Of a DNA stretch of 64,000 nucleotides, positions 55,920 through 64,000 are shown one piece after another. Location of the stretch: assembly GCA_016711125.1 (NCBI GenBank), contig JADJTQ010000003.1:868001-932000 (forward strand). The letters run 5' to 3'. Position 1 is the first letter of the stretch. Each line of letters opens with the position of its first letter. Under the pieces are notes generated by a model. That model searched no databases. It was not told the origin of the DNA and saw only the letters and a program-made list of their open reading frames with translations. The position numbers and the translations under genes were made by a program. Source of the DNA: Saprospiraceae bacterium (lineage in GTDB: Bacteria > Bacteroidota > Bacteroidia > Chitinophagales > Saprospiraceae).

Positions 55920-57233
55920 ATGATGCGACCAAATGCTTCTTTTTTTACCGGTATCCTTTTCCTTTTGGTGCTCGGTTTTGCCTCTGGACCTATTAAGGCT
56001 CAAGCCCAATTGAATGACTGGTCCTTTTATAGCCAACGACAGGAGGTGGAGCCTAAACATTGGATTGAAAATGATTTTAAACGCGATGGTCAAAATACGC
56101 TGGTAATTGCAGGTGACAAAGCGGGTCATGACAATGGCAGCTGGGTAAAGTCATATCCGGTACTGGGAGGTTCTTTTATTGAATTTAAAAATTATTACTA
56201 TAGCCGTAATGTGGATGAACCGAATAGATCGATACTGACCACCATTGTTTGGATGGACTCTCAGGGTGAACCAGTCGGACCTAAGGAATTTCCATCACTT
56301 GTTGGTGTACAGGAGGATGGCTGGGCTTTATTTCAACAAACCTATCAGGTGCCTGATAACGCCCACTCGATAGAAGTAGCATTGGTCTATCGCTGGGATG
56401 GCGATGGAAAAGTCTTTTTTGCCCCACCGAAGATTGAAAAGGTGAAAACCATGCCCCAAAGGTTGGTCAAGATCGCAGCAGTGCATCATCGCCCGAGTCA
56501 GTCGACGACTGAGCAAAATCTGCTGGAGTTTGGAGATTTTGCGCGCGAGGCCGGTCAGCAGGGAGCAGATATTGTCTGTTTACCAGAGGGAATTACCCTG
56601 GTTGGAACCCAAAAGAACTACATGGATGCTGCAGAGTCCATACCCGGTCCTACGACTGATTATCTGGGTCAAATTGCCAAAGAGTCAGGGATGTATATCG
56701 TGGCGGGAATTCTTGAAAGAGATGGCAAGGCCGTCTTTAATACGGCCATTCTTCTCGACCGGGATGGGCAAGTGGCCGGAAAATATCGCAAGGTATGTTT
56801 GCCACGCGAAGAAATAGAGGGAGGGGTGAGTCCTGGTCAGGAATTTCCGGTTTTTGAAACGGATTTCGGCAAGATTGGCATCATGATTTGCTGGGATGTG
56901 GCATTTCCGGAACCAGCCCGCCAATTAGCGCTGCAGGGTGCTGAAATCATTTTACTCCCAATTTGGGGAGGCAACCTCAATTTAGCCAAAGCCAGAGCCA
57001 TTGAAAATCAGGTCTATTTGGTCTCTTCAACCTACGACATGCGCACCGGTATTTTTGATCTTGAAGGAAATCTAATGGCAGAGGGGACCAATGAAAGCCC
57101 TGTTGCCCTGGTTGAAGTCGACCTCAATCAACAGAAGCTTTGGCCCTGGCTGGGTGAATATAAAAACAGGATACCTCAGGAAATGCCTGGAAGAAAAGCC
57201 CTTGGAAACCCTTCTCTTCCGGATAATCGCTGA
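55920..57233 (+). CDS. Exported carbon-nitrogen hydrolase (nitrilase superfamily)
   Basis: I chose ATG 55920 because it gives a signal peptide (MMRPNASFFTGILFLLVLGFASGPIKAQ). An N-terminal beta-sandwich (about 30-190) precedes the nitrilase domain. The catalytic triad is visible: Glu in DIVCLPEGITL, Lys in GKYRKVCLPREE, Cys in IGIMICWDVAFPEPA. LLPIWGG and RAIENQVYLVSSTYD are further family landmarks. It hydrolyses an amide or nitrile on the periplasmic side. An upstream start at 55875 is possible but less signal-like. Confidence 0.9.
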   Translation: MMRPNASFFTGILFLLVLGFASGPIKAQAQLNDWSFYSQRQEVEPKHWIENDFKRDGQNTLVIAGDKAGHDNGSWVKSYPVLGGSFIEFKNYYYSRNVDEPNRSILTTIVWMDSQGEPVGPKEFPSLVGVQEDGWALFQQTYQVPDNAHSIEVALVYRWDGDGKVFFAPPKIEKVKTMPQRLVKIAAVHHRPSQSTTEQNLLEFGDFAREAGQQGADIVCLPEGITLVGTQKNYMDAAESIPGPTTDYLGQIAKESGMYIVAGILERDGKAVFNTAILLDRDGQVAGKYRKVCLPREEIEGGVSPGQEFPVFETDFGKIGIMICWDVAFPEPARQLALQGAEIILLPIWGGNLNLAKARAIENQVYLVSSTYDMRTGIFDLEGNLMAEGTNESPVALVEVDLNQQKLWPWLGEYKNRIPQEMPGRKALGNPSLPDNR

Positions 57234-57237
57234 TACA

Positions 57238-58314
57238 CTATTCTATAATGCCTAATGCCTTAGCTCTTTTTTGCCATTCTGCACGAGCAAGTTTCTGAAG
57301 ATCAGCCACGGTATCGCTTTCATCCATTATTTCGATCCCTAACAGGGTTTCCATGACATCTTCCATGGTAACTAATCCGGCAATTGATCCATAGGTATCA
57401 ACCACCATCGCCAGATGTGCCCGCTGCTTGGACAGTTTTTCCATTACCTCAGGTAGTGGCAAGCTGTCTTCTAAAAAATTGATGGGAATCCGGATACTTG
57501 AAAGTAGGGCATCGTGGTGATCGGAAGCCACCTGAGCCAGTATCGTATCTTTGAGCACCATACCGGTAATATTGTCTTCTTTATCTGAAAAAACGGGAAT
57601 CCGGGAATGGGGAGTAGCTCCCAGTTGTAGATAAAAAGCACCACAGGTCATCGACTCAGGTACGGTCAAAATGACGGTTCGAGGTGTCATAATATCTCGT
57701 ACAGTAAGTTCTCTCAGTCTTAGCAGATTGCGAATGATCGAAGATTCTTTCCGATGCAGAGCCCCAGTTTCTTCACCTACATGGGTCAATGCGGTTATAT
57801 CGGCCCGGCTCAATACACTTTTATCCTTGTCGCGCTTCAATCCCCTGGTGATCCGCTGACTAAGCCAAACGAAGGGCCAAAGAAAACGGATCAACCATTT
57901 AACACTCCTTGCTGTAAAGGGAGCAAGCGATTTCCACTTATTCGCACCAATCGTTTTCGGGATAATCTCCGATAGGATTAAGATCGCCAAGGTCATCAAG
58001 GCCGCGATGATTGACTCATAACCCACAGCAAGCCCACCGAAGGAGAGATTATTGTCACCAAATATTTTTCCTGCCTGTGCACCAACTCCAATGGCGCCAA
58101 CGGTATGGGCAATGGTGTTTAGAGTCAGAATGGCTGAAAGTGGTTTGTCAATATCTTTTTTATATCCTTCCAGAAGAGGACCGGCTTCATGACCTTCTTG
58201 CACCTTTCTCTTGATATAGGATGTATTGACACTGAGAAGAACTGCTTCCCATATCGAGCAGAGAAATGAGAAAATGATCGATAAAGTGAAAAAAGAATGA
58301 GTAGAGTCATGCAC
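57238..58314 (-). CDS. CNNM/CorC-type transporter with CBS domains
   Basis: A 358-aa protein. The N-terminal CNNM (DUF21) transmembrane domain has about four helices (FFTLSIIFSFLCSIWEAVLLSVN, SFGGLAVGYESIIAALMTLAILILSE) and the motif SEIIPKTIGANKW. Then a CBS pair follows: VRDIMTPRTVILTVPESMTC and LAMVVDTYGSIAGLVTMEDVMETLLG. It lacks the C-terminal CorC_HlyC domain of longer relatives. Such proteins mediate magnesium/sodium or divalent-cation efflux. Tail-to-tail with the nitrilase gene, 4 bp apart. Confidence 0.88.
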   Translation of the reverse strand: MHDSTHSFFTLSIIFSFLCSIWEAVLLSVNTSYIKRKVQEGHEAGPLLEGYKKDIDKPLSAILTLNTIAHTVGAIGVGAQAGKIFGDNNLSFGGLAVGYESIIAALMTLAILILSEIIPKTIGANKWKSLAPFTARSVKWLIRFLWPFVWLSQRITRGLKRDKDKSVLSRADITALTHVGEETGALHRKESSIIRNLLRLRELTVRDIMTPRTVILTVPESMTCGAFYLQLGATPHSRIPVFSDKEDNITGMVLKDTILAQVASDHHDALLSSIRIPINFLEDSLPLPEVMEKLSKQRAHLAMVVDTYGSIAGLVTMEDVMETLLGIEIMDESDTVADLQKLARAEWQKRAKALGIIE

Positions 58315-58871
58315 TGAAGTTGCGTTCAGGGGCTAAAGTACGAAAACTGCAATGGGATCCTGGAGCCTAAAGGGATCGTGTGCATGACAAATCTCCCCCA
58401 AGCAACGCACTGGAGCAGCGTTGGACGATCCCCTGATTGATTTACTTAGTCAAGATTCATAGATCCGAAGGGAAATAATTCGAACAAGCCTGTTGAGATA
58501 CAATCGACGGACCTTAAACAACAAATTGTGAGATAAAATGGCAAAAGCTGACAAGCATAGGCATAAAGAAATAAGAACGATGAGAGCAGCGACATAGTGA
58601 AGACCTTCCTGGAAGGTCTAGGGACCGGCCTTCGGCATTTAGGCGAAATAGACGAAAGCCTTGACTTTTTGGTTCTTTTGGGGCAAGCCAAAAGAACAAA
58701 CAAATAAGATCAAATTTTTTTCATGGTTTTCACATATTAGGGAAATATGTCATACACACGAAGGGATCCAATAGCCCATCGAATTCCTCAGGATCGGAGC
58801 AAAGGGATCCTATAGCCCTCAAAGTTTCCAGAAGGACCGCTCCAGGATCGGAGCTGGAGCCCACACTCCAA
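58315..58871. other. Gene-free interval with repeats
   Basis: Contains the hairpin at 58672-58697 and two or three copies of a GGATC(C/G)-rich word (GGAGC, GGATCCTATAGCCC types) around 58765-58855. No gene is supported. Confidence 0.4.
58672..58697. terminator. 10-bp hairpin
   Basis: A perfect stem GTTCTTTTGG/CCAAAAGAAC with a 6-nt loop, similar to the hairpin at 31551-31576. It may be a terminator or a dispersed repeat. Confidence 0.4.
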
Positions 58872-59916
58872 TTAATCCAATGGGTCATGATCCCCTGAAC
58901 TCTGAATTCTTCTCAAAACCTTTTCATCGGTTAATGAATGAAGAAAGGCAATCAGGGCTTCTTTTTCACCATCTGACAAAGTAAAAGCGCTTAGTTTTTT
59001 TGCTCTGCAATTGGGTAGGCTCATTGCCGGTTTTTTCATAATGATCGATAACGTCTTCCAGGGTACCAAGACTGCCATCATGCATATAAGGTGCGGTGAT
59101 TGCGACATTACGCAAACTTGGTACCCGAAATTTTCCCGTGTCCGAACTGTCCAGGGTAATTAATGCCCGACCGATATCCTGATAGTTTATATAGAGACCG
59201 TTGTTTTCAAATGCATTATTTGTAAAATTAAATCCATGATGACAAGCAGTGCAATTGAGTCGTTCACTCTCAAATAACTTTTTCCCTGCTATTGCGATAG
59301 AACTTAGGGCAGTGGCATCGCCCTGGCTATATTGATCCAAGTAGCTGTCTCCACTGTAGAGGGTGCGTACGAAAGAACTCAGAGCCCGGGTGATTACATA
59401 GGGATCGGGTGCCCGGCCGTAGGCTTCCTGTGATAGTTGCACATATTCTGGATCTTGGGAAAGGCGCTCAGCCAGTTTTAAAATTGAAATACCCATTTCA
59501 TTTTCATCTTCGATCGGCACCAATGGCTGAATGTCCAATTTAATAACGCCCCCGTCTTTATTAACCAGGCCAAGATAGGCTGCATTTAATAGGCTTGGGG
59601 TATTTCTCTTACCCCGCCGGCCATAAATACCAGGTGATGTGACCTGGCCGTCAGTAAAGGCTCGTTCGGGCAAATGGCAGCTGCTACAGGCAATCGTACT
59701 GTCTAATGAGCACTGCGTATCAAAAAAGAGTTTTTTACCTAGTTGGACCCGTACCACATTGGGTACATTATCTTCCGGAATGGATGGATCCGGAAAATCT
59801 GTTGGAATGTTTAAGGAATAACTTTTTTCCTGGCATCCCAGATTGGAAAAAAGTAATAAATAGCATATTCCATAAAATAGATTCCACATATCTAGAGTGG
59901 ATGTCCATTTGCCCAT
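58872..59916 (-). pseudogene. Di-heme cytochrome c peroxidase (MauG/MbnH-like) 1, frameshifted
   Basis: A lipoprotein-type signal (YLLLFSNLGC) precedes a di-heme peroxidase with CSSCHLPERAFTDG and CTACHHGFNFTNN, plus GRRGKRNTPSLLNAAY and RVPSLRNVAITAPYMHDGSLGTL. Near the C-terminus the frame breaks in a T7 run (plus strand 58997-59003); with T6 it continues LSAFTLSDGEKEALIAFLHSLTD. It follows the MbnP-like gene by 7 bp on the same strand, so it is the likely MbnH partner that would modify MbnP. It could also be an ordinary H2O2-reducing peroxidase. Confidence 0.85.
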
Positions 59917-59923
59917 ACTGTTT

Positions 59924-60658
59924 TTAATTAACAGTCATCGCAGCCGGCAGATTATCCCTCAATTTGGTAGCCAAAGGCAAATTGTCACCTACGTGAGTTG
60001 CCAGTTCAAAAGGAAAATCGACTCCGGCAAAAAATTGGGCCAGGTCAAATCCGAATGTGAGTTTGTTATCTCCGGCCTTAATTAAAATACTTGTATTAAT
60101 GTCGATGTTTTTTAACATTGGATTATTGCCCAGGTGATATTCGACTGGCGTATCAGGTATTCCATCACCGGTAGTATCCGCCATACCATCGACTCTCAAA
60201 AAACGATAACCAGTATTCCAGCTCCAATGCATGGATGGATCCTGGATACCAAGTGGGTCGCCAGTGGGTCGATTGGTAAAATCACTTTCTGACATTTTAT
60301 TGGTGATGGAGTCAACCCCTACAAAAAATTTAACATTTTTAATATTGCTGATTGCTACCGGCTCATTTACGATTGCACCAGCTCCTGGCTCCGCCAATAA
60401 ATACTGACTGGTAAAATCAACCACATCGTTATTGTCCAAGGTGATCTTTAATCCACCCAGATAGTACCTTGCCGCAGTAAATCGTATTTTAGTGCCCCCG
60501 ATGGTATAGTCTTTATTAAACTCCAATGCTTGGCCTGCTACATTAAAATCCATTTGAATCTGCAGATGCGCGACTGTCGGTTCGTCAGCATCTTTTTTAC
60601 ATCCGGAGTTTAATAAGGCAACCGCAAAAAATAATAGTAATGGCATTAAAAATTTCAT
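59924..60658 (-). CDS. MbnP-like lipoprotein 1
   Basis: A 244-aa protein with a lipoprotein signal (LLLFFAVALLNSGC). The body carries the MbnP-family landmarks FTAARYYLGGLKI, FFVGVDSITNK, the Trp-rich DPSMHWSWNTGYRFLRVDG and EYHLGNNPM. In Methylosinus MbnP a tryptophan is oxidised to kynurenine by the di-heme partner MbnH to create a copper site; the WSWNTGY tryptophans are the candidates here (inference). The start overlaps the preceding MbnP-like gene by 4 bp (ATGA), and the peroxidase gene follows 7 bp downstream. Confidence 0.82.
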   Translation of the reverse strand: MKFLMPLLLFFAVALLNSGCKKDADEPTVAHLQIQMDFNVAGQALEFNKDYTIGGTKIRFTAARYYLGGLKITLDNNDVVDFTSQYLLAEPGAGAIVNEPVAISNIKNVKFFVGVDSITNKMSESDFTNRPTGDPLGIQDPSMHWSWNTGYRFLRVDGMADTTGDGIPDTPVEYHLGNNPMLKNIDINTSILIKAGDNKLTFGFDLAQFFAGVDFPFELATHVGDNLPLATKLRDNLPAAMTVN

Positions 60659-61404
60659 AATGTTGTTTTTAAGATGATCGCTTTTTCAAGATTATTACTG
60701 AGCTCTCTCAGCGATTCAATTTGAGATAAGCTGTGTATTTGAGGATTTGATTTGATATCGTAAATTTTTCCTTCCTGAGCCAATACCTTGGCGAGGTCGA
60801 TTTGTATCGTTAGATCAGTGCCACCATCCAGGTTGTCGAAGAGGAAAGACTTCATCACTTCATCCGAGCCCAGATGGAGAGCAACTCCGGTTTCCGCCAT
60901 GCCATCTCCATCGAGATCGATCCAGCCTTCTATTTTTAGGAAAATATAACTTTTCCACGCCAGCCAATATTCACCCGGCATCGCCAGCGGATTTCCGGAT
61001 GCATGATCAGCTGGCACCGTGCTGTTTTGCCCGGGGGTAAGGCCAATATTAAACCGAAGCTGATCAATAGATTTTAGTTTGCTTTTGCCTTCAAAAAGCG
61101 TGTAGCCCTGGGCAGAACTGCTTGCATTTTTGAGTGTTTCGGTCATATTGACAAATTGTACATCGTTGACGATCTGGCTTTGCTCGTCCGATTCAAGAGA
61201 CATCTCTGATATATATACAGAAAATCTGGTAAGTACAAAGACCTTACCATCGGGATAGGTGTACTCTTTCTGTGTCACCATAGGCTCTCCATTATACAGC
61301 ACCTGGAGTTTGACCACAGCGTCGACACCCCCATCATCTTTGTGACAACTGAGCACAAGGACGCTAACAGCAAGGAAAAGAAAGACTTTACTTTTAATCG
61401 TCAT
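60655..61404 (-). CDS. MbnP-like lipoprotein 2
   Basis: ATG 61404 gives a clean lipoprotein signal (MTIKSKVFLFLAVSVLVLSC). The body is a diverged MbnP domain: FVLTRFSVYISEMSL, LRFNIGLTPGQNS, GEYWLAWKSYIFLKIEG and ALHLGSDEV. It differs from copy 1 in its Trp context (YWLAWKSY), so it may bind another metal or ligand, or be modified differently. About 249 aa. First gene of the minus-strand operon; a 166-bp divergent promoter region separates it from the second peroxidase. Confidence 0.78.
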   Translation of the reverse strand: MTIKSKVFLFLAVSVLVLSCHKDDGGVDAVVKLQVLYNGEPMVTQKEYTYPDGKVFVLTRFSVYISEMSLESDEQSQIVNDVQFVNMTETLKNASSSAQGYTLFEGKSKLKSIDQLRFNIGLTPGQNSTVPADHASGNPLAMPGEYWLAWKSYIFLKIEGWIDLDGDGMAETGVALHLGSDEVMKSFLFDNLDGGTDLTIQIDLAKVLAQEGKIYDIKSNPQIHSLSQIESLRELSNNLEKAIILKTTL

Positions 61405-61570
61405 ACGATATCGTCTAATAACGTTGATTACATCATCCAATGTATATTTAACGCAGAGTTTTAGCCAAAGATGCCCTTCAGACTGTGATCCCAGTTACAA
61501 ATGGAGTTTGATGTATCTTTTTACTTCGTAGCGCGTTATAATGAGTGAACTAATGAATGTTTGATTAAGT
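61405..61570. promoter_or_regulatory. Divergent promoter region of the MbnP/peroxidase locus
   Basis: This 166-bp gap lies between two divergently transcribed units and must hold both promoters. I cannot place convincing -33/-7 boxes. Confidence 0.4.
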
Positions 61571-62662
61571 ATGAAGAGCCCCGGAATTTTATGGGCATTG
61601 GTTATGATGGCTTTTCTTAGCAGCTGCCGCAAAGACAGTCCTACCGACCCACTGGCCAATATTCCTTTTAATCCGATTCCAGTTGTGCTTCAAGGCCCTT
61701 CAGGCTTTCCCCAGATGCCCATTCCAGCTGATAATCCAACTACCATAGAAGGGATTGACCTGGGTAAACGGCTTTTTTACGATTCGATTTTGTCGGCTGA
61801 TTTTACCATGTCATGTGCTTCCTGCCATCTACCGGAGGGCAATTTTACCGACAATTTTGCGGTGAGTGAGGGCATTGATGGCATCGCGGGCCGAAGGAGC
61901 TCGATGTCATTGCTCAATATTGGCTTTGCCGATCAGGGCCTTTTTTGGGATGGCCGTAGTGCCACCCTCGAAGATCAGGCACTTTTGCCCGTAGAAGATA
62001 CCATTGAGATGCACAATACCTGGTTGGAAGTGGTAGACCGGCTCCAAAACCATGATGCCTATCCGGAGCTTTTTCGCAAAGCTTTTGGCATTGAACGCAA
62101 AGAACAAATTACCAAAGAACTTGCAGCCAAGGCCATGGCGCAATTTGAACGCAGCCTGATCAGTAGTGGGACCTCGCGTTATGATCGATTTTTTAGTGAG
62201 GAAATTGAACTCAATGACGAGGAGTTTTTGGGTTATGTGTTGTTTTTTGATCTTGACCCCGATGTCCCAGACGCCGAATGTGGCCATTGTCACAATGCAC
62301 CGCTATTCACGACCAATCAATATTTTAATAATGGCATTGAGGCCGTAGCCGATCTGGAAAGCTTTCCGGATAAAGGTCGGGGAGTGATCAGTGGAAATAA
62401 TCAGGATAATGGTCGCTTTCGCGTGCCCACCCTGCGCAATATTGAATTTTCCGCTCCCTATATGCATGATGGCCGTTTTCAAACCCTGGAAGAAGTGGTT
62501 GATCATTATAATTCCGGCGGCCATTTTCAAATTAACAAAGATCCCCTGATCCGGCCTCTCGGTTTGTTAGATTATCAGAAAGAAGCGCTCATTGCTTTTA
62601 TCAAGACTCTTTCAGATACGACTTTTCTCATAGATCCGAAGCATCAGGATCCGTTTGAGTGA
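61571..62662 (+). CDS. Di-heme cytochrome c peroxidase (MauG/MbnH-like) 2
   Basis: A 363-aa protein with a lipoprotein signal (LVMMAFLSSC). Two heme c motifs, CASCHLPEGNFTDN and CGHCHNAPLFTT, are present together with GRRSSMSLLNIGF, LFWDGRSATLEDQALLP and RVPTLRNIEFSAPYMHDGRF. It is transcribed divergently from the MbnP-like operon, facing the first peroxidase gene's operon, which suggests two peroxidase/substrate pairs in one locus. A periplasmic redox role is certain; whether it modifies MbnP or reduces peroxide is not decidable from sequence. Confidence 0.9.
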   Translation: MKSPGILWALVMMAFLSSCRKDSPTDPLANIPFNPIPVVLQGPSGFPQMPIPADNPTTIEGIDLGKRLFYDSILSADFTMSCASCHLPEGNFTDNFAVSEGIDGIAGRRSSMSLLNIGFADQGLFWDGRSATLEDQALLPVEDTIEMHNTWLEVVDRLQNHDAYPELFRKAFGIERKEQITKELAAKAMAQFERSLISSGTSRYDRFFSEEIELNDEEFLGYVLFFDLDPDVPDAECGHCHNAPLFTTNQYFNNGIEAVADLESFPDKGRGVISGNNQDNGRFRVPTLRNIEFSAPYMHDGRFQTLEEVVDHYNSGGHFQINKDPLIRPLGLLDYQKEALIAFIKTLSDTTFLIDPKHQDPFE

Positions 62663-63391
62663 TGAAATCTTTATTTCACATGTGTCCAAAACATTTGATT
62701 TGACATAGGTTCTTAGTTGACAAGTTATTTGTTCATTTTTTGCGTGCCCAATCGTTCGACTTTACTCAGGATTAAATTAGTTTACCCCTAACCTGTCGAG
62801 GGGAAGCAAAAAAGGCACCTTTCCTAATGTGCTTTTGCTCTTGCGCAAGGCTTCATTCAGCTTCCCGCTTTTAAAGAAAAAGCGGGACTGCTTCTCCAAT
62901 CAAAAGGGCGGCAGTATTATGGAATTTTAAGCTGCTGCTCCGTCAATCATAATCTGGATTCTGACTTCCCTGTTTTAAACCCCATTGATTAAGCCGCGAC
63001 GCATTTGCTACCCCATCCGCTATATGCGGTCCTGTTCACTTCAAGGTGCACTGTACCTTGACCGACTTTGTCGGATCGTTCCAGGACACAGCACCACAAC
63101 GGAAAGGACCTATACCAATCACTCTCTGCCAGACATAAAAAAAGTCTGAAAAATTGATGGCCAGTGCCCTGAGACTGAACCAAAGCCACAATATGCACTT
63201 GGCAGGTCGAATGTTGCACCTTACTCTTCATTTTCAATTCTTGGAAATAACTTAGATTAAACTGTCCAAAGGCCGTTATTCTTAATCGTGTAGGATCCAA
63301 TTCCAAATATGTCATTCTAACGGTCTAAAACATTGATTGTGAGTGCGTGTTTTTGAAACATGAATTTATTTTGGACGCTTGTGATCTTTAT
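62663..63391. other. Gene-free interval, 729 bp
   Basis: GC-richer repeats occur at about 62795-62900 and 63045-63110, including the inverted pair AAGGTGCACTGTACCTT. A 108-codon minus-strand frame here looks spurious. No gene is supported. Confidence 0.4.
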
Positions 63392-64000
63392 TTAATTCTG
63401 AATATCTATGGTGCCTTCACCTAGGAAAGTGGCCTCGGTGTTTAGGTTGCTCTCAAAATGTGTTCCCATGATATTAATCGTTTCAATATTACCTCCAATT
63501 AGGACTTCAAAGATTGCAGAATTAATAATCCCATTGTTAGTGCAATTACTCACCATCAATCCACCTTGAATGGTGGTTGATCCACCAGTGCCACTATTTA
63601 AAAAGCCATACCCATCCGTTGCAGATATCTCGGCGATATTAATGAATCCGGAAGGATAGTTCCGAAGAATGCCATAATTATTGCTCCATCCATTTTCACA
63701 TTCTTCAACATTGAAGTTACTATGATTATCTAGTTCACCACCGTTGATTACTCCAATTAAGCAATGATTGGTTTGTATAAGGCCATGATTCTGAACCGTG
63801 CTTCCTGTATTGGTAAAACCATACAAACAATGAAGAATGTGTATTTCTGCCATGGTGTCATTGACGAATTGGCCACTCGACCAGGTTCTAAAGCCATAAC
63901 TGGATACGCTGTCAATGATGATGGTTGATTTATTGATCAGCGTGGCATAGTTTTCAATTCCGGCTTTAGTTTCTTTGATTTCAATCGTTCCGTTGTTTTC
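63392..64000 (-). CDS. Repetitive secreted protein, C-terminal part (partial)
   Basis: The frame is open through the right edge of the window, so only the C-terminal about 203 residues are visible; the ATG at 63853 is internal. The sequence is built from Asn/Gly/Ile-rich strands (NHGLIQTNHCLIGVINGGELDNHSNF, LNSGTGGSTTIQGG, NNGIINSAIFEVLIGG) with roughly 20-25-residue periodicity, as in right-handed beta-helix or adhesin-like proteins. There is no T9SS domain at the visible end. Confidence 0.7.
   Translation of the reverse strand, partial: ENNGTIEIKETKAGIENYATLINKSTIIIDSVSSYGFRTWSSGQFVNDTMAEIHILHCLYGFTNTGSTVQNHGLIQTNHCLIGVINGGELDNHSNFNVEECENGWSNNYGILRNYPSGFINIAEISATDGYGFLNSGTGGSTTIQGGLMVSNCTNNGIINSAIFEVLIGGNIETINIMGTHFESNLNTEATFLGEGTIDIQN

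Noticed and set aside
62989..63315. 108-codon minus-strand frame in the interval before the last gene
   Set aside because: It overlaps inverted repeats, has an unusual Cys/Trp/Gln-rich composition and resembles no protein family. Probably spurious.

Overview
The window looks like a chromosomal segment of a Bacteroidota bacterium, most likely a Saprospirales-type marine or sludge organism. This is inferred from a T9SS-type C-terminal sorting domain, many Sec and lipoprotein signal peptides, three FISUMP-domain secreted proteins, DUF6090 proteins and Bacteroidota-style small membrane proteins. I see no tRNA, rRNA or CRISPR array.

Layout. 1-9 kb: a broken alpha/beta hydrolase at the left edge, a T9SS-sorted secreted protein, a parallel beta-helix protein, moaE and moaD, a secreted hypothetical, and a Rof-like antiterminator abutting a PLP decarboxylase. 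9-22 kb: an amidohydrolase, a cyclase-family hydrolase, a berberine-bridge-type FAD oxidase with an AraC regulator, a large M43 metalloprotease, a carboxymuconolactone-decarboxylase-like protein, FISUMP protein A and a DUF1593 protein. 22.4-26.7 kb: a molybdenum hydroxylase operon (2Fe-2S subunit with Tat signal, Mo subunit, FAD subunit with an extra Cys-rich insert, and a 75-aa protein); moaE and moaD upstream make part of its cofactor. 26.9-29.1 kb: a group II intron with a frameshifted reverse transcriptase. 29-34.3 kb: an outer-membrane protein, tag, FISUMP protein B and phosphoglucomutase.

34.93-52.52 kb is the most striking part: an integron gene-cassette array with no integrase in the window (a CALIN). 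I can place about 19 attC sites, all in the same orientation. Almost every cassette begins (just after G^TT) with bases that are the reverse complement of the R'' box of its own attC, which is strong internal proof of the boundaries. Cargo includes an alpha/beta hydrolase, PhzF and DinB proteins, a GNAT acetyltransferase, YdeI and NTF2-like proteins, mazEF, lipoproteins, three consecutive DUF6090 membrane proteins, SRPBCC and VOC proteins, and a GIY-YIG gene split by an IS3-family element with an AAT target duplication. Six cassette bodies carry no convincing gene but share a conserved core of about 55 nt; one of them is a fossil two-cassette block with an inverted attC.

52.5-64 kb: FISUMP protein C, a sulfatase-modifying-factor-like protein, a cupin, a carbon-nitrogen hydrolase, a CNNM/CBS transporter, then a locus with two MbnP-like lipoproteins and two MauG/MbnH-like di-heme peroxidases, and at the right edge part of a repetitive secreted protein.

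Data caution: about twenty genes are broken by single-base indels, mostly in homopolymers, both in the chromosomal part and in the array. This looks more like residual sequencing or assembly error than pseudogenisation, so the broken genes are given as full reconstructed loci with the break positions stated.
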